Made by a program: the position numbers and the translations under genes. Under the pieces are notes generated by a model. That model worked only from the letters and a program-made list of their open reading frames with translations, had not been told where the DNA came from and searched no databases. 64,000 nt of DNA from Leucaena leucocephala (Eukaryota; Streptophyta; Magnoliopsida; Fabales; Fabaceae). Positions 32,801 through 45,900 of this stretch are shown here, piece after piece. Location: positions 17,948,501-18,012,500 of the forward strand of contig CM073547.1 in the NCBI GenBank assembly GCA_037074615.1, written 5' to 3'. Within the stretch, counting starts at the first letter, position 1, and each line of letters starts with the position of its first letter.

Positions 32801-34643
32801 ATATAAACCAGCTTTATTTAGAAGGTGATGTTATGGTACTTGATGAAGAAGACATGCTGAATTGCAAATATAATTACAACTCTGTGGGCGGGTGCGTGTG
32901 CGTGTTATTTTATAGATGACCAGGATTTTTGCATCCTTTTTATGTTTACAGTCTCTTAACTGAAATGTTGTGACATATAACTGTTACTTGTGTCAGTCAA
33001 CCAATTTACTGTTGTTGCATACCGGGCAACTAAGTCAAATGATATCACTTGAACCATAGATACATCCAGAATAAACTTGTTGCATGCACACAAATTCTAC
33101 TGATGTCAATCCTCATGGGTTTACTACCCATGAGGCTTGATTGGTTCTTTAATTGGCAATTTTTAATGGTGATTGATCTGGGATTTGTCTTTAGGGCACC
33201 CTTACTGCAATTAGGGATTGGTTCAGAGACTACAAGATACCTGATGGAAAACCTGCTAATAAATTTGGCCTCGGCAACAAGCCAGCAAACAAGGTATTTT
33301 TGCTACTTTCATGTTTTAAAGGATTGGCTTTTGTTGTTGCTGTACAAACAGCATAATTCAAGGCTCTAGTTATATTTTATTTTGTTTCCTCTAGTAAGTA
33401 GTCAAATCTTGTAAAATCATATGTTGAAAAGTATGAAATATATGGATGAAACAATTTGCTTGGTTTTTAGGGGAACGATGAGAAATAAGTCTAGTACTTT
33501 TTTAAAGCTCATCTCACTAATAGAGAATAAATTAGGAAAGATTAAAAAAGAAAACCGTTCTTTTTTCTCCATATATATTAATCCTTTATAGAATCCTTGT
33601 TGGCAATATGGTATCCAAGAACATGCTCCAGTGGGTGAGCCATTATGTTGGTTTCCTTTGGAATTTGGTTTTATTTGGCTTAAGAATTCAATGTAGCGCT
33701 CATTGGAGTTGTTGGGATGCCATTTTTATGATATTTGCTGAGGAAAGGATCACTATATAGGTCTTTCTTTTTCAGATCTTTCTCCACTTGTCATAATCTT
33801 TGATATACAAGGTGTCACTTTTCTTGGAATTTTCATTTCTTATTTAAACTTGAAGACGAGGAGGCTGCTGAACTTGCTTAATGACCAACTAAGCAGCCTT
33901 AATTTTTCTACACTTTACTTTGCTTCTTGACTAATCTTGATAGCATCAAAACGAGTATCACATCATTTCTGGGGTGATCAAGATATGGTTCGTCTGTAAT
34001 ATAAACCAAGGAAAGATAATTTAGAGAGGCATATATTATATGTAGTAGTGTACTGTGACTATTATCTTTAGACATTGTATTTTCTATTAGGGAAAATTAA
34101 TTTTTTTTACCCTTATAGTTTTGACTCAGTCATAACTCAGTTCCTAAATTTTGATTAGGTGCAACTCAATCCTTATAGTTTTTACCCGGTTTTAACTCGG
34201 TTCTTGAACTATGACTCCATACAATTTAGACTCTATAGTGTAACAATTTAAAATGTTAGTTCCTATATTTTAAAATATAAAATTATATATTTTATAAAAC
34301 TTAGGACTAAAATTTTAAATAGTTTCAAACTATAAAGATAAAATTGTAATGAGTTAAAAGTTTAGGGATCGAGTATCAAATGAGTCAAAAGTATATAGAC
34401 TAAGTTGTATCGAATTAAAATTTAAAGATTTAATTACAATGAAGTCAAAACTACTGGCACTGAAAAAGAGATTAATTTTTTTCCTTTTCTATTATAATTA
34501 TAACCTCATGTTGTCTGACAGCATCATGAACATTGAATGTGATAAAACAGGCTTATGCTCTAAAGGTGATAGCAGAGACCAACGAATCATGGAACAAACT
34601 TGTCAAGAGATCCATTCCTGCAGGTGAGCTATCACTTGTGTAA
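29878..34643 (+). CDS. PPA6: Soluble inorganic pyrophosphatase, chloroplastic (6 exons, 295 aa)
   Basis: A family-I pyrophosphatase that hydrolyses PPi to two phosphates in the plastid stroma, pulling anabolic reactions such as ADP-glucose synthesis forward. Exons are 29,878-30,129, 31,371-31,531, 31,941-32,041, 32,140-32,321, 33,195-33,293 and 34,551-34,643. All are GT-AG with an open joined frame. Residues 1 to about 56 form a Ser-, Lys- and Arg-rich, acid-poor transit peptide (MAATRAITIASNSTCSLLTK), and the mature part starts near AIYNPEVQVKEEG. The Mg-binding signature DNDPVDV is at residues 168-174, formed across the exon 3/4 junction. KGKLRYYPYNINWNYG and YKIPDGKPAN match plant plastid pyrophosphatases. 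Arabidopsis PPA6 is 300 aa. The ATG chosen is the first in a good leader and gives the transit peptide. The gene appears intact. Confidence 0.96.
30203..30216 (+). other. G14 homopolymer in PPA6 intron 1
   Basis: Eight T followed by fourteen G, about 73 bases downstream of the exon 1 donor. Runs of G this long are rare in AT-rich plant introns and could form a G-quadruplex in the pre-mRNA. Sequencing or assembly length error is also possible here. Confidence 0.85.
30560..30978 (+). mobile_element. LINE 3' fragment (RTE-like) in PPA6 intron 1
   Basis: An open stretch (about 30,568-30,924) encodes the end of a plant LINE reverse transcriptase ORF: AEMRMLRWMFGYIRKDKIRN, then ENRLRWFGHVQRRPRDAPVK and SRGRPKRM. 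It is followed by a short 3' end and a TTG/TTA-repeat tail (TTGTTGTTATTG), a tail type seen in RTE-clade elements rather than poly-A. Only the last 120 or so codons are present, a typical 5'-truncated insertion. It lies in the sense orientation of the gene. Confidence 0.88.
34090..34485. mobile_element. Putative MITE with imperfect inverted ends
   Basis: It lies in PPA6 intron 5, ending about 65 bases before exon 6. The left end (AAAATTAATTTTTTTTACCC, then TAGTTTTGACTCA) is complementary, with gaps, to the right end (TGAAGTCAAAACTA, then ATTAATTTTTTT). Subterminal repeats of the form TAACTCRGTTCYT are visible. There is no clear target-site duplication. Confidence 0.5.
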
Positions 34644-35532
34644 GATTGATGATGGAGTGGTCACTGCTGGTGCTGGTGCTGCTGCCCTGCTACTGCCTTC
34701 ATTCTTTGGAGCTGTGCCCCTTATGATTTCATGAACTCTTGTGTTGGGCCTTCTGGATAAATCTCTTTTAAGTCAGTGTTTTTTTCCCCACTTTTAGTTC
34801 GATGGTTCAAGTATCATTTTTCATTATCTTGGGATGGAAGCCAGATGATGCTACACTAAAGATTACAGTTAAGGTACTGAAAACTAGATTTGTCACTAAA
34901 TTGGTTGAAGCACTGGTTTAAGAGAAATTGGTCCAACTAGGATTAAATTGGTCATGATTAAAATATTATTATTTAATTAAAATATATAAAATATTTATAT
35001 ATATAAAACCATGAAAAAATAATATTTAAATAAAAAATATTAATCATAAGTAAATGGAATACTTGCATAAACACATGCTCCAACAAAAGAGTTATCAAAG
35101 CATGAATATAATGAAATGTAATTATTTTTAATTCAAAAAGACGTTATTTTTGGTTTAACAAAATAGAAAATATATAAAATTCAATCTGGTAGGTTTGTCT
35201 AACTCGTCCTAAATCAATTAGGCTAATCTTGATTGCTTATTTTCTAGTACCAATACACTGGATCACCTGTTTGACTAGTTGTCTGATCTAAGTTTCAATA
35301 TAGTGATTATAATTTTAACATGTTAGTTGTAGTATTGGTGCTCAACTGACACTGACAAATATACTACTAACATAAGTTTAACATGTCAAAAAAGGTCATC
35401 TGCACATGAATCAAAACTTAGAAGGTTATATATTTGTGAAGAAATTAATGGGTTTGAGCAATTCAAAGAATTTGTGTGAGATATTTTTAGCTTGTAGGAC
35501 AAACAAGTCCCACAACTTCATATATTCATGCA

Positions 35533-35572
<40 letters not shown>

Positions 35573-38500
35573 CATACTCATTATGCCCGTTTGGAGAATT
35601 AATTGTGCACTATGAGATAAATATGTGAGAATAGTTTATCATGTAAAATGTAAAATTATTAAAATCATGGTTTGGTTGGTTTCCAACTTGTAAAACAAAA
35701 CATGCTTTAAATTGTGTTTTTCCCATGATTGAGGATGACATCTCCAACACCTCATTCTAAATGAGAAAAGTGGGATTTTGAATAAACTGCAATTAGCAAA
35801 TTTTAAAGATCATTAATCGAAATAACCCTGCATAATTCTCTCAACAGTTTCTGAATAATGGCCCCCTGTTGGAACTTTTTTTTTTCACAGACCAGTATGC
35901 AACACCACCAAATGCTAAATAGTTTATGTTAATTCTCTAGAGTAATGCTTTTTCTATGGCCAGATAGATATCGCACTTAAAGGCAAACTAATCATACATT
36001 ACCATACTCCCTCGGAGGATTCAAATTCAAACGGGAAAGAATATGATAATTAGAATAATTATGTTATCAACACAAACTGTTAGGTGGTAAACAACCTCCC
36101 CTGTAAGAAAAAGAATACATGTTTAAATCTTGAAAGGTGTAATATCATAATTTTTAGGCATGGAAACTCAGAAACAATTTTATCATTTGATTCAAATAGT
36201 ACAACACGTAATCTTAGCCCTTTGATTTGCCAAGACAAAATTTATAAATATCCCCCCCCAAATCAGTGTCACGTAAGCTTGGAAGAACATGTGGAAATGC
36301 TGCCAAAAAAACACTCAAAGTAAGAAGAAGAGGAAAATCAAGTAACTAAACAATTAAGGATTAAAGGCAACTTTTTTCTCCTAACCTTGTATTATATTGT
36401 AGGAAAATGTCTCTTAGATTTGTATTGTTAAAACACCATTTTTATCTCCATTATGGCTTCTGGACGTGCTGTGCAAGTTAGGAAGAAAAATGAATTTTAG
36501 GTTATAGATAATTTATATAAGCTTAAACAAATTAGAATTAAATATTATTAGCTTGTAAATTCATGTACGCTTTCAATTAGGATTTTGAGTTCAATGCTGC
36601 CACTACACGGAACACTATTCAGAAATGGGAATTTTATTATTTTAATATTTTTAATAGATTTAAAATAAAAAAATAGTGTAGAGATAAGTAGATAAATAAA
36701 TATAGAAGTATTAAAATTAAAATAAGAATTTTTTAAAAAACTAATGGGTGATCACAGTTCTGCCCAAACTTGGGGTGGCAATTGGAGTTTCAAAATTCTA
36801 ACTCCATAATTGAATTCTACATGAATAATTGTGTAGAATTAGACCTTGGGAATTAATTTTAGTTAGAAGAAACCAAGGGTCCTAAAATGAAAATGAAAGG
36901 CTAACCACTTTATGTAAGATTATGGTAATAATGAATTAAGACATCTAAGGGGATGTTAAAGATGATGTTGATGCAAAAGTTTAATGGTTTGAAACTTGAG
37001 GAGCAAGTTCAAGAATAAGGGAAAAAACTTACCCCTTTATGTACATGATATGATATGTTTATATGTTAACATGTATATGATGATTGAATGATATTGTAAC
37101 ATGATAAATGATATTAAAAATATTGTTTATAACATACTTCCCATAGCCTTGCATTTTTTACAAAACATAAAGCATAACGCCATGACACTAATTAAAGAAA
37201 GATTAAGTAAAATAATATATCATGTATTATCATTTATCTTATATATGTAAGTTGTAATATTTACTATTAAGATTCTCTAGAATCTCACGCTCCTATAACC
37301 AACCATGATAGGTCAACAATGATGGAAGACTTATGTTTGAAAGAAAGCCAAAAAATAGAAGAAAGAAAATAGAGAAATTGTATGCTATAGTATGTGATGT
37401 ATGTTTATCCCATTTATGTAAATGATGTATGAAGTGCAAATTTATGTAATGGAAATGAATGGGATGGGATAATTATGACATATTTATATGGTGGCATGTG
37501 AATGTATGAGAAGATAAGAGGAAGGTTAATGCATGCTAGAATAATTTATGAGGATTAAAGAAAGAAATGTTAATGATAAAAACACAGGTAACACGCCTCA
37601 ACATGATATGTATATTAAAAGAAATAAAATTTTAAAATTGAATATAAAAATCTAGAAGTTCAAGAATTAATCAAATAAATAGTAAAAAGAAAAGGATTAA
37701 TTATATCGAATGGGCGAGTAAATATCCAGATTTATATTTTTGCCTTAAAGAACAATGATGAGCTTCAAGTAAAAATTTGGAGTGCCTCCATATAATTTTT
37801 TAAGAAGTAGTTTATATTTTTTAAAGTTATACTGTTAATCTAAAAAATAAATGATAAATAGTATCTAAGGACTAAATTGAAAAGTTTAAATTTTTGGCTT
37901 AAAGTAATATTTTTACTTATCAAATACCTTCTAAATGTGTACTCTAAGAGTATAAAAGTATTATGTTTCAAGAAGCGCACTCAAAAAAGATAAAACACTT
38001 TTAAACTCTAAATCTCAAAATAAATTATAACTAATTTAAAAATAGAATCATTACGTTCATAAAATTACATTAAAGAGAAAAAATTATTCCCATAATTTTA
38101 AATATATAAATTAATTAGAAAATTTATTTTAGTCTTAATTATAAGACCCCACTTTACTCTAGTCTCCTGAATTTATAATTTATTCTTTAAATTATTATTA
38201 TTTGTATGTATTAAGAAAGTTTCTATTAAAGATAACTTTAATATAAAAGATTAAAATATTTTTAAAAAGTCAACATATATTTTTATAAAATAATTAATTT
38301 AATTAATTTTTTTAATTTTTATAAATTAGTTACGAACTCTTCCACTTAGTGTGGCGGGAGTGAATAAAAAACAGAAATAAAGCAACAACAATAACAAACA
38401 GAAGCAGGTCTTACAAAATTAGTTTTTTTTATAATATAACGAATTGATATTTAAATTTTTATAAAAAAAAATATATTTAATACTCAACACTATACTGAAG

Positions 38501-39230
38501 AAGACCGCATATACTGTACTTAGAAAAAAAAAAAAAAGAGTTAACAACAATAACCGCTGGCAGATGTGATAGTCCAACGACTAGAGATTGTGTGGGTGTG
38601 ATAATTCAAACTTGAAAGAATATGACTTGGACATAGAGTTGAGAATACAGATTGGCTTGTTAAAAATAGGGCAACCCGTTAAAGGGAGGGCTCAAAAGTA
38701 GCCTGTCTCAAAATAGGATGACATTTTAACAATTTGAATCTGCCTTATTTTAAAGATGGGTTAGTTTTTTTTTTTTTTAATATTTTTAAAAAATTTTTTT
38801 TAAAATTTTAAAATACTAATAATTTTTTTAATATTATATTAATATAATTAAAAAAATTATTAATATTATACTTTTAAAAATTTTAATTTTTTATAAATAA
38901 ATCTCAAATTTTATGACTATAAATTTAAATAAATATTAACATAATATTAATCAATTATAATATATCAATATATATTAATAAATAAGTAATTATATTTACT
39001 AGTATTTAATAATAAAAGTATTTAAAGTAATATTTAAATAAAATAAATAATAATATTAATAATTTATTTTAAAAAAAGAGTTGACATGTTGTCTCGTTTA
39101 AAAACGGATCAGTTTACCAGTAGCCCGCTCCAAAACGTACTGATATACCAACCCAATTTTAGCCCATTTTTAAGAAAAACGGACCCAGCCCATTTTCCCT
39201 TGAACCTTTAAAATTTGCGAACATCACTTA
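34644..39230. other. AT-rich spacer, no gene seen
   Basis: About 4.6 kb between the pyrophosphatase and the U5 gene. There is a (TA)n run at about 35,537-35,566 and many homopolymers. The small ORFs at 35,406 and 36,084 have no recognisable family. The part near 38,640-39,190 has GGGC/GCCC-containing ends that might be an old inverted-repeat element, but I could not align them. Confidence 0.55.
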
Positions 39231-39282
39231 GTCCCACATCGAGACGTTACATGGAAGAGCCAGCTATAGGACAAGTATAAAA
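39231..39282 (+). promoter_or_regulatory. snRNA promoter: USE plus TATA box
   Basis: The plant snRNA upstream sequence element GTCCCACATCG is at 39,231-39,241 and matches the consensus RTCCCACATCG exactly. TATAAAA is at 39,276-39,282. The 34-base gap is the spacing used by RNA polymerase II snRNA genes (U1, U2, U4, U5). Pol III genes such as U6 have a gap about ten bases shorter. Confidence 0.93.
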
Positions 39283-39308
39283 TTGGTCCTTTCATTCAAT
39301 CTGAACTC

Positions 39309-39434
39309 ACGGAGCCGTGCAATGAGCACAAAGCGAACTATTCTTTCGCCTTTTACTAAAGAATACCGTGTGCTCGTTGCTTAAAGCGGCATACGCCTAT
39401 TTTTGGAGAGGGGCTTCTTTATCGAAGCCTCTCA
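39309..39434 (+). ncRNA. U5: U5 spliceosomal snRNA
   Basis: U5 snRNA is the core of the U4/U6.U5 tri-snRNP and aligns exons in the spliceosome through its loop I. The invariant loop CGCCTTTTACTA (39,347-39,358) caps a long stem whose outer arms, GAGCAC and GTGCTC, pair. The Sm-protein site ATTTTTGG is at 39,399-39,406. A 3' hairpin with arms GGCTTC and GAAGCC follows and ends near 39,434. The start is inferred from the TATA position, about 27 bases after the box, so the 5' end may be off by a few bases. The complete promoter, loop, Sm site and 3' stem argue for a working gene. It converges on the spinster-like gene, whose stop codon lies 477 bases away. Confidence 0.94.
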
Positions 39435-39910
39435 TAATTCATTCTTACCAAATTTTTAGTGGGTTAAATTGCATACGGCTTGTAAATTTACATTGTAGAA
39501 GCATTCAGTAATCTAACATTTTTTTATGAATATTCGTTATTTTAAATTAATTTTGGATGTGTTTAATATTATTTGAATAGTTAAAAATTATATAAATAAA
39601 TTAATTAGATTTTTTAAATAATATTATACATGAAATATATTAAATTTTTAAATTAATTTTTATATATATTAACAGTTTATATAATATTAAGTAATTGATG
39701 TAATCTTACCCTTAGTAGTGATAATATTGAGCCGTGTTATTAAAAAAATGTTTTAAAGTGCTAAATGAATTAAAAATATAATCATATAACTATTACTCAC
39801 ATTTAATTACTGGCATATCTCCCACGAAGGAAGCAAAAGTACATACTATTTACAACGCATTGATCCTCTCCCTCTGACAAATTTTGCCTCTGGACATTGC
39901 TTCTATAATA

Positions 39911-42900
39911 TCAACATTCTGGGCATTTATCTTTTGATGTTGCTTCAACTACTACTGCTGCTTCGATTTCTTGAGGCTTCGCTCGAAGCAATGGTGTGTT
40001 TGAAGGTTCAGCGGGAAATACTACATTCTCTCCATCCTCATTAAATTTATCTTCACTCCGTAAGAATATTCCTGCCGGCACATAACATGGGATCATGATT
40101 GATACTGTTTTCCTCGTATAGGAAGATAACCTTGAACCAATTTGAAGAGCTAATACTTGTAAAAGTACAAGTGTATAATAGCGTACAAAAGTAAAAAGAT
40201 AATCATGGTATTCAAGAATTTTCATACTTGATACAGTCATAGGTACTTGTCATTGAAAAATCATGTTCAACAATTCCACGATGACGTGCCGAAGGAAAGT
40301 TAACAAGTGACTTACCAATAAACCAGAATCCAGCTGCTGGAAAAAATACAGCAGTCAGAAGCAGAGCAGTTGTTCTCCAGTTGTTGATATGATCCTGTAA
40401 ATACCACCACGTATCAAAAAACTAACATTAGAATACTTCTTGACCTCAAACTTCACAATTATCTTTATATGTAACTTCCTCTGATCCTTATTATAAGAAT
40501 CTGTTAAAGAATTTGGTTAACAAATCTTAAAATTACCCTAAATGGAGCTCCTTAATTAGAGGTGGAAGTTCCAGATTCTATTCAGGGTTTTTTTATTTCT
40601 TACGATCATTTTATCTAAAATTTCTTACTATCAAAATGGGCATCAAATTTCCCAAAAGATTTCCCACCTAACAGCTTAAGTTTGTTGACAATACCAATAG
40701 AAAATCTTTTTCGAGTCATGTCTAAAGACACTATCTCGCGTCAATAACTACAACAAAGTTTATGCAGGAAACTACAAGAGACCGAATATCCGTGAAAGAA
40801 ATAAACTCTGCATGCTAAGGTGAAGGTAGTAATTAAGGTTCAAATCTTCATGATATAATTGATAAATAAATAAATAAATGAGTATGTGAGTAAATAAATA
40901 AATAAAAGCTGACCTGGACAACTCCAACAATGGGTGATGAAGGCACGTCTCCAAAGATATGGATAGCAACGGTCGAAATAGCCATCGATAGGGGCCTCAA
41001 ACTTGGTTTAACAGAATGTAGACATATATAATTTACAGGACCCTGAAAATAAATCATAAGAAACTATAGAGAAAATAGAACAATCAAACAAAAAGCTATT
41101 CCTCACAAAGAGAAGAGCATTACCTGAGTGGCAAAGACAAGAATTTCACCAACAGCAAAAAGAGCAAGGAAGCCGTACATGCTTTTAAATAAGAATGCAC
41201 CAAAGCAAAATGTTGCACCTATAAATGTCGTCATTGCAAGAAGCTGCAAGAGATTTTAAAGCGACATTGAGAACAGAGCAATGGAATATAAGCAATATGC
41301 TAGGTGGAAGTTAGGCATAACTATTCATGCATAGATTAAAAAGGAAAAAACATAGATGCAGTTATTAGGTGTTTCATGTTAGTTATTTAGTTCTCTTTCA
41401 ATAGAAGCATGGGCGTGGGGAAGAAAATTGAGTTAATAATGTGGTACTAATATACATCAATTCATGCACTGAACAGGTACAATTCAAGTGGCATTGTGAT
41501 GGAGACTTGATAGTATAGGATGCGTAATGGAGTATTTAAGTATACTGATTCTCCCATTTTAATAGCTAGCTTTTTAGGTAAGATTCTAAATCTTATTTAG
41601 GTACCTATCAATTGGTACCAGAATCAGGTTATCGGTAATTCCAGAGAGAGCTTCCTATGTAATAGGTCTTTTGATACACTGATATTTAGGAGATGTAGCA
41701 AGCATGAATTCATATTTCTTAAGGCATAGGCCACTGCAACCGTAAACACATTTTGTCTTTCTCAATAGCTTGACAGGGAAAAATACTGCAGTTGGAAACT
41801 CGTAAACACGTACAAAGTTAATGTTCCTCTACGAACAAAGAAATGTTTACCTTAAATGCATTTGACAAGGTGTTAGTCAAGAAATCCAGAAGGAAGCCAC
41901 CTGCTAGTGTGCCCAATATTCCACATACAATTGTAATTCCTCCAAATATCATATCTGCATTAGTCTGCCACAAGAACCTGATTTTAATATACAGTAATAT
42001 TCCTATGCTGTGCTTGGGATTATCTTAATCTACAGGGGATATATCTCACATTATGCCGATAATAAGACATCAAAGAAAGAATGAACAAAATTGTTAAAAT
42101 CATATGCACACATAATCATTAGAAGAGACAAAGCTAACCATATCATATATGTTATAACCAGCTTTGGGCCCCCAATATGAGTAAGCACCTATGACAAAGT
42201 TGTACGCTATGTAACCTACAAAGAGGGAAATGACAGTAAAAGGATATTAAATGAATTGATTAAGGTAAAAAAGTGACTGTTAAAGATGAGATTCATATGG
42301 AAGACGGAGATATAAATTGTAGGCAAAAGTATATCTTTGGTCCTATAACTTTTTTCGGAGGTTTTAGTTTGGTCCTTTAGTTTTATAAAATATCTTTTCA
42401 GTCCTCTAACCCTAACACCAATAGTCTGAAATGATTATTTTTTGTGCCAATCATTAATATTTTTCAAAATTAAACTTAACATGTCAGCATTTTTTTTAAC
42501 GGCATTAGGTTGAAGAACTTAAAAGACATTTTATAAAATTAAAGGACCAAAATGAAACTATGTGTGAAGTTAAAGGATTACAAATACACTTTTGCCTAAA
42601 TTTAATTCATAGGGAAAAAGTTCTGATATGACTGTGCCAACAAAACAAAGAGCATGATGAAAGCATTTGAAGCATACAGAAGACCAGGAGGAGGAAAAAG
42701 TACCTAAAACATTGATGACATAAACCTTGTTCAGCAAAAGGACTTTCATATCTTCCAAGAAAATCCACGATTGATTTGATTTCCTGGATGCAGCTTTAGA
42801 CCTACAATAAAGAGAAATACCAAAATTACAATGTTCACACACCAACCACTATATGATGATGGATATCAGACAATGACATTGAAAGATGCCTTATGTTAAT

Positions 42901-45900
42901 GATAAGGAGATGAAGACATTTGAGAAGAGCATTGGGTTAATCATACTCAGCTATAAGGAAAGATTTCAAGCCATAATTGCCAAGAAGCATCATCAGTAAA
43001 AGAAAAACTTTTGTAAAGGCAATCCCATCAATTATGTAATTAAATGAAAACACAGTATAAATTTAGTACAAGAGTCCTTACTTGGAAGACTCATGTGAGC
43101 TACTATTTCGGAACAACGCCCTCAAGGACAATGGGCTACTTGAAGCTTCCATATCTTAACACCAAGAAAGTGAATTTTGTTAGGTCCAAATTGATAAGAG
43201 AGATTTGGTACATCTGAAACCAACTGATAAAAACAAAACCTACTCCAGCTAAATGGCATATCTAAAAAGAGGCTACAGCTAAAAGAAAACAAGGAGAGCA
43301 TATCCTGCATATGATGTGCTGGTAATGTACTAACAGGATGGCCTAGTGTACAAGGCTCTCCACTAGGTAGGGTTTAGGGAAGGATAGATGTATACACCTT
43401 AACCCCCCGCAAATAAAGAGGTTGTTTTCAGCCTATGAAATTTAGGTCACATGGCAACAACCTTAAGCACCAAGGCTCATGAGTTGGTAATGTACTATGG
43501 CCAATATTTTCAGTGTTAACAAATGCTCATGAGAAAATCTTGCATCTATACACTTGCTGTAAATTTGCAGAATAACTGTCTATAGTGGGTGATGGAGGAT
43601 GATCTTCTCAATGATAAGATAGGACTGTGGTACTTTAACACACAAGCTCGTTACAGAGAGCATAAATGTGCCCTTAAAACTCAGTATAAAGCACCTTGAA
43701 CCTCTGATGCAACTGTCTCCGTTGCCAGTGCCATTTTCGATTCATCAGGACCAAAACCTGAATATGCATTACAATAACTTTAAAAGAATAATCAAATAAT
43801 GAACATAAGAATTAATGATGGACAGATGTGCACCTTTCAAATGCAGAGGCTTCACAGAGTATCCGAAAATAACAAATGGAAGCATCAATATAGACTCTGC
43901 CCAGAATGCATAACGCCAACCAAAACGACTTCCAACCTGCTCCACATCAAATCAGAGAGGACAATTTGTAGGAGTAAAAAAAAAAAAAGCAGAACAAGAT
44001 ACATACACACAGGACGCGCCAGTATATCTAATAAAGAAATGAAAACCAGAGGAAAACTTACAAAGCCCCCATAGACATAGCCAACTGCGAATCCTGATGG
44101 TATACACATGTAAAATATTGCAAGCCACGCTGTTTTCTGGTGAAGTATATGGGCCTCATAATAAGCATAATAAACAATAGACTGTAAAAATCTGAAATAA
44201 GGAGATGCTTCCAACAGAGAAAATAAACCTGAGAAACTGGGGCGACATCATCGATGAAAGGTGCTGCGAGACTAATAAAGGAAGCCTCGCCAACGCCAAC
44301 CAGCCTATGGAGAATAGCGAAAGCGGAAGGGATGAAGAACCCAAATCTTTACATCTACTCTCTTATTACTCATTTACTTGATAAGCATATGGCATGTATG
44401 GGATGTAAATCACTTACATGCGACAGACTGCAATGGACCAGAAATTAAACGAGAAACCACAGCATAAGGTTGCAAGAGTCCAGACAGACAATCCAACTCC
44501 AATGAGCCTAAATGGATTTATACTACAAAATACACAAATCGTGTTAGGTTTAATATGCATATATGTTAATAATGCCAACTTAAGATCACATCATAGGCAT
44601 GTGCTTCACCTACTTAACAGATAAAAACAAGCTATTTTCCATTTGATATTAATGGATTAGATGTCAAGTGCATGGTCATCTAGACTTCATTAGTAACACT
44701 TTTTTTTATTTATGCTATGAACATGTTAAACATTTATAGACTCATAGAGGTTGAGCTATGGAACATGTTAAACTTGTCAAAGATGCCATGATTAACATTG
44801 GGCTAAACCAATGGTAAGCTTTTGGAAGCTTTGTTCATTGATAAATTATCTTCTAAAGCAGTAATTAATACTTGAACAAATAAAACCAAAAGTTGATGAT
44901 TAACTTTGGCATAATGCCAAAGGATCTCCATCACATTGATCATTAGGGAAATGCAGGCTCCCCCAAAAAGTAGCAATAACATAATTGATTTTCAGTATGT
45001 GCATTTCTTGGGATATTTTACACTGTGTTTCAATCATCATAAGGGTCTGTGAATATTATGTAAATTTCTATGATGTGTTTTGTCTATGTTGATGTGGAGA
45101 TACATAAATTCAAAAGAATGTCTTACTTTCACGCTATATATCTTTACCACATTTCCTCGACATCAAAAACTATTGATAATACAGCGAAGGTGAATCTTGA
45201 ATCAGTCTCTCATATACTGTAACATCAAATGTCTAGTACCTCTTTGTTAGAGATGCAAATATTGGAGAAGCTACAAGAAGTCCAACCATAAAAGCAGATG
45301 ATAAAACTCCGTCCTCAAAATTGCTTAGCTTGAAATCCCCCCTACATAGAAGGAGAAACTATACTGTCAAAAACAACCTGTAAAACTCATAAATTTGGTA
45401 CTCCTCCAGTCCTTAATATAGGAGCTATTTAACTAATTTGATTAAATTAAGTTAATTAAATTAGTTAATATAACGTGTTGTTCCTAAAACACTAATCATT
45501 TTATTTAACTCCCTCCCTCCCTTTCTTACTTAATAATTGTTGAGGGAGTATCAATAGGGGTAATTTGGGTAAATGTTAACAAATATAGGAAATAAATCTT
45601 ATATTTAGGACCAAGATCAGCTCCCCAATTAGCTCCTATATTAAGGAATGGAGAAGTACTATAAATTACAGTTCCAAATTCTTGGAAAACTTCAATAATT
45701 CTTTACATCAAAAGCTCATACTTGCAAAAGGGACAGTTATCTCACAGATAAAAGAACTAAATTATAGTATTGTATACATTGGCGGTTAATGCTTCTCAAT
45801 GCATTTTCACAAGCATGAATAACAATGGGAGAATACTAGTACACTAGCCTGATTAGCATTACCTTTCTGTTCCTAGTAGCACAAATCAGGAACAGATATG

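Noticed and set aside
38640..39190. Large inverted-repeat element before the U5 gene
   Set aside because: GGGC/GCCC-containing segments occur at both ends, but they do not align well enough by eye to call an element.
43340..43480. Possible exon or RNA between spinster-like exons 8 and 9
   Set aside because: The conserved-looking GC-richer block is an Au-like SINE with a perfect 13-bp duplication.
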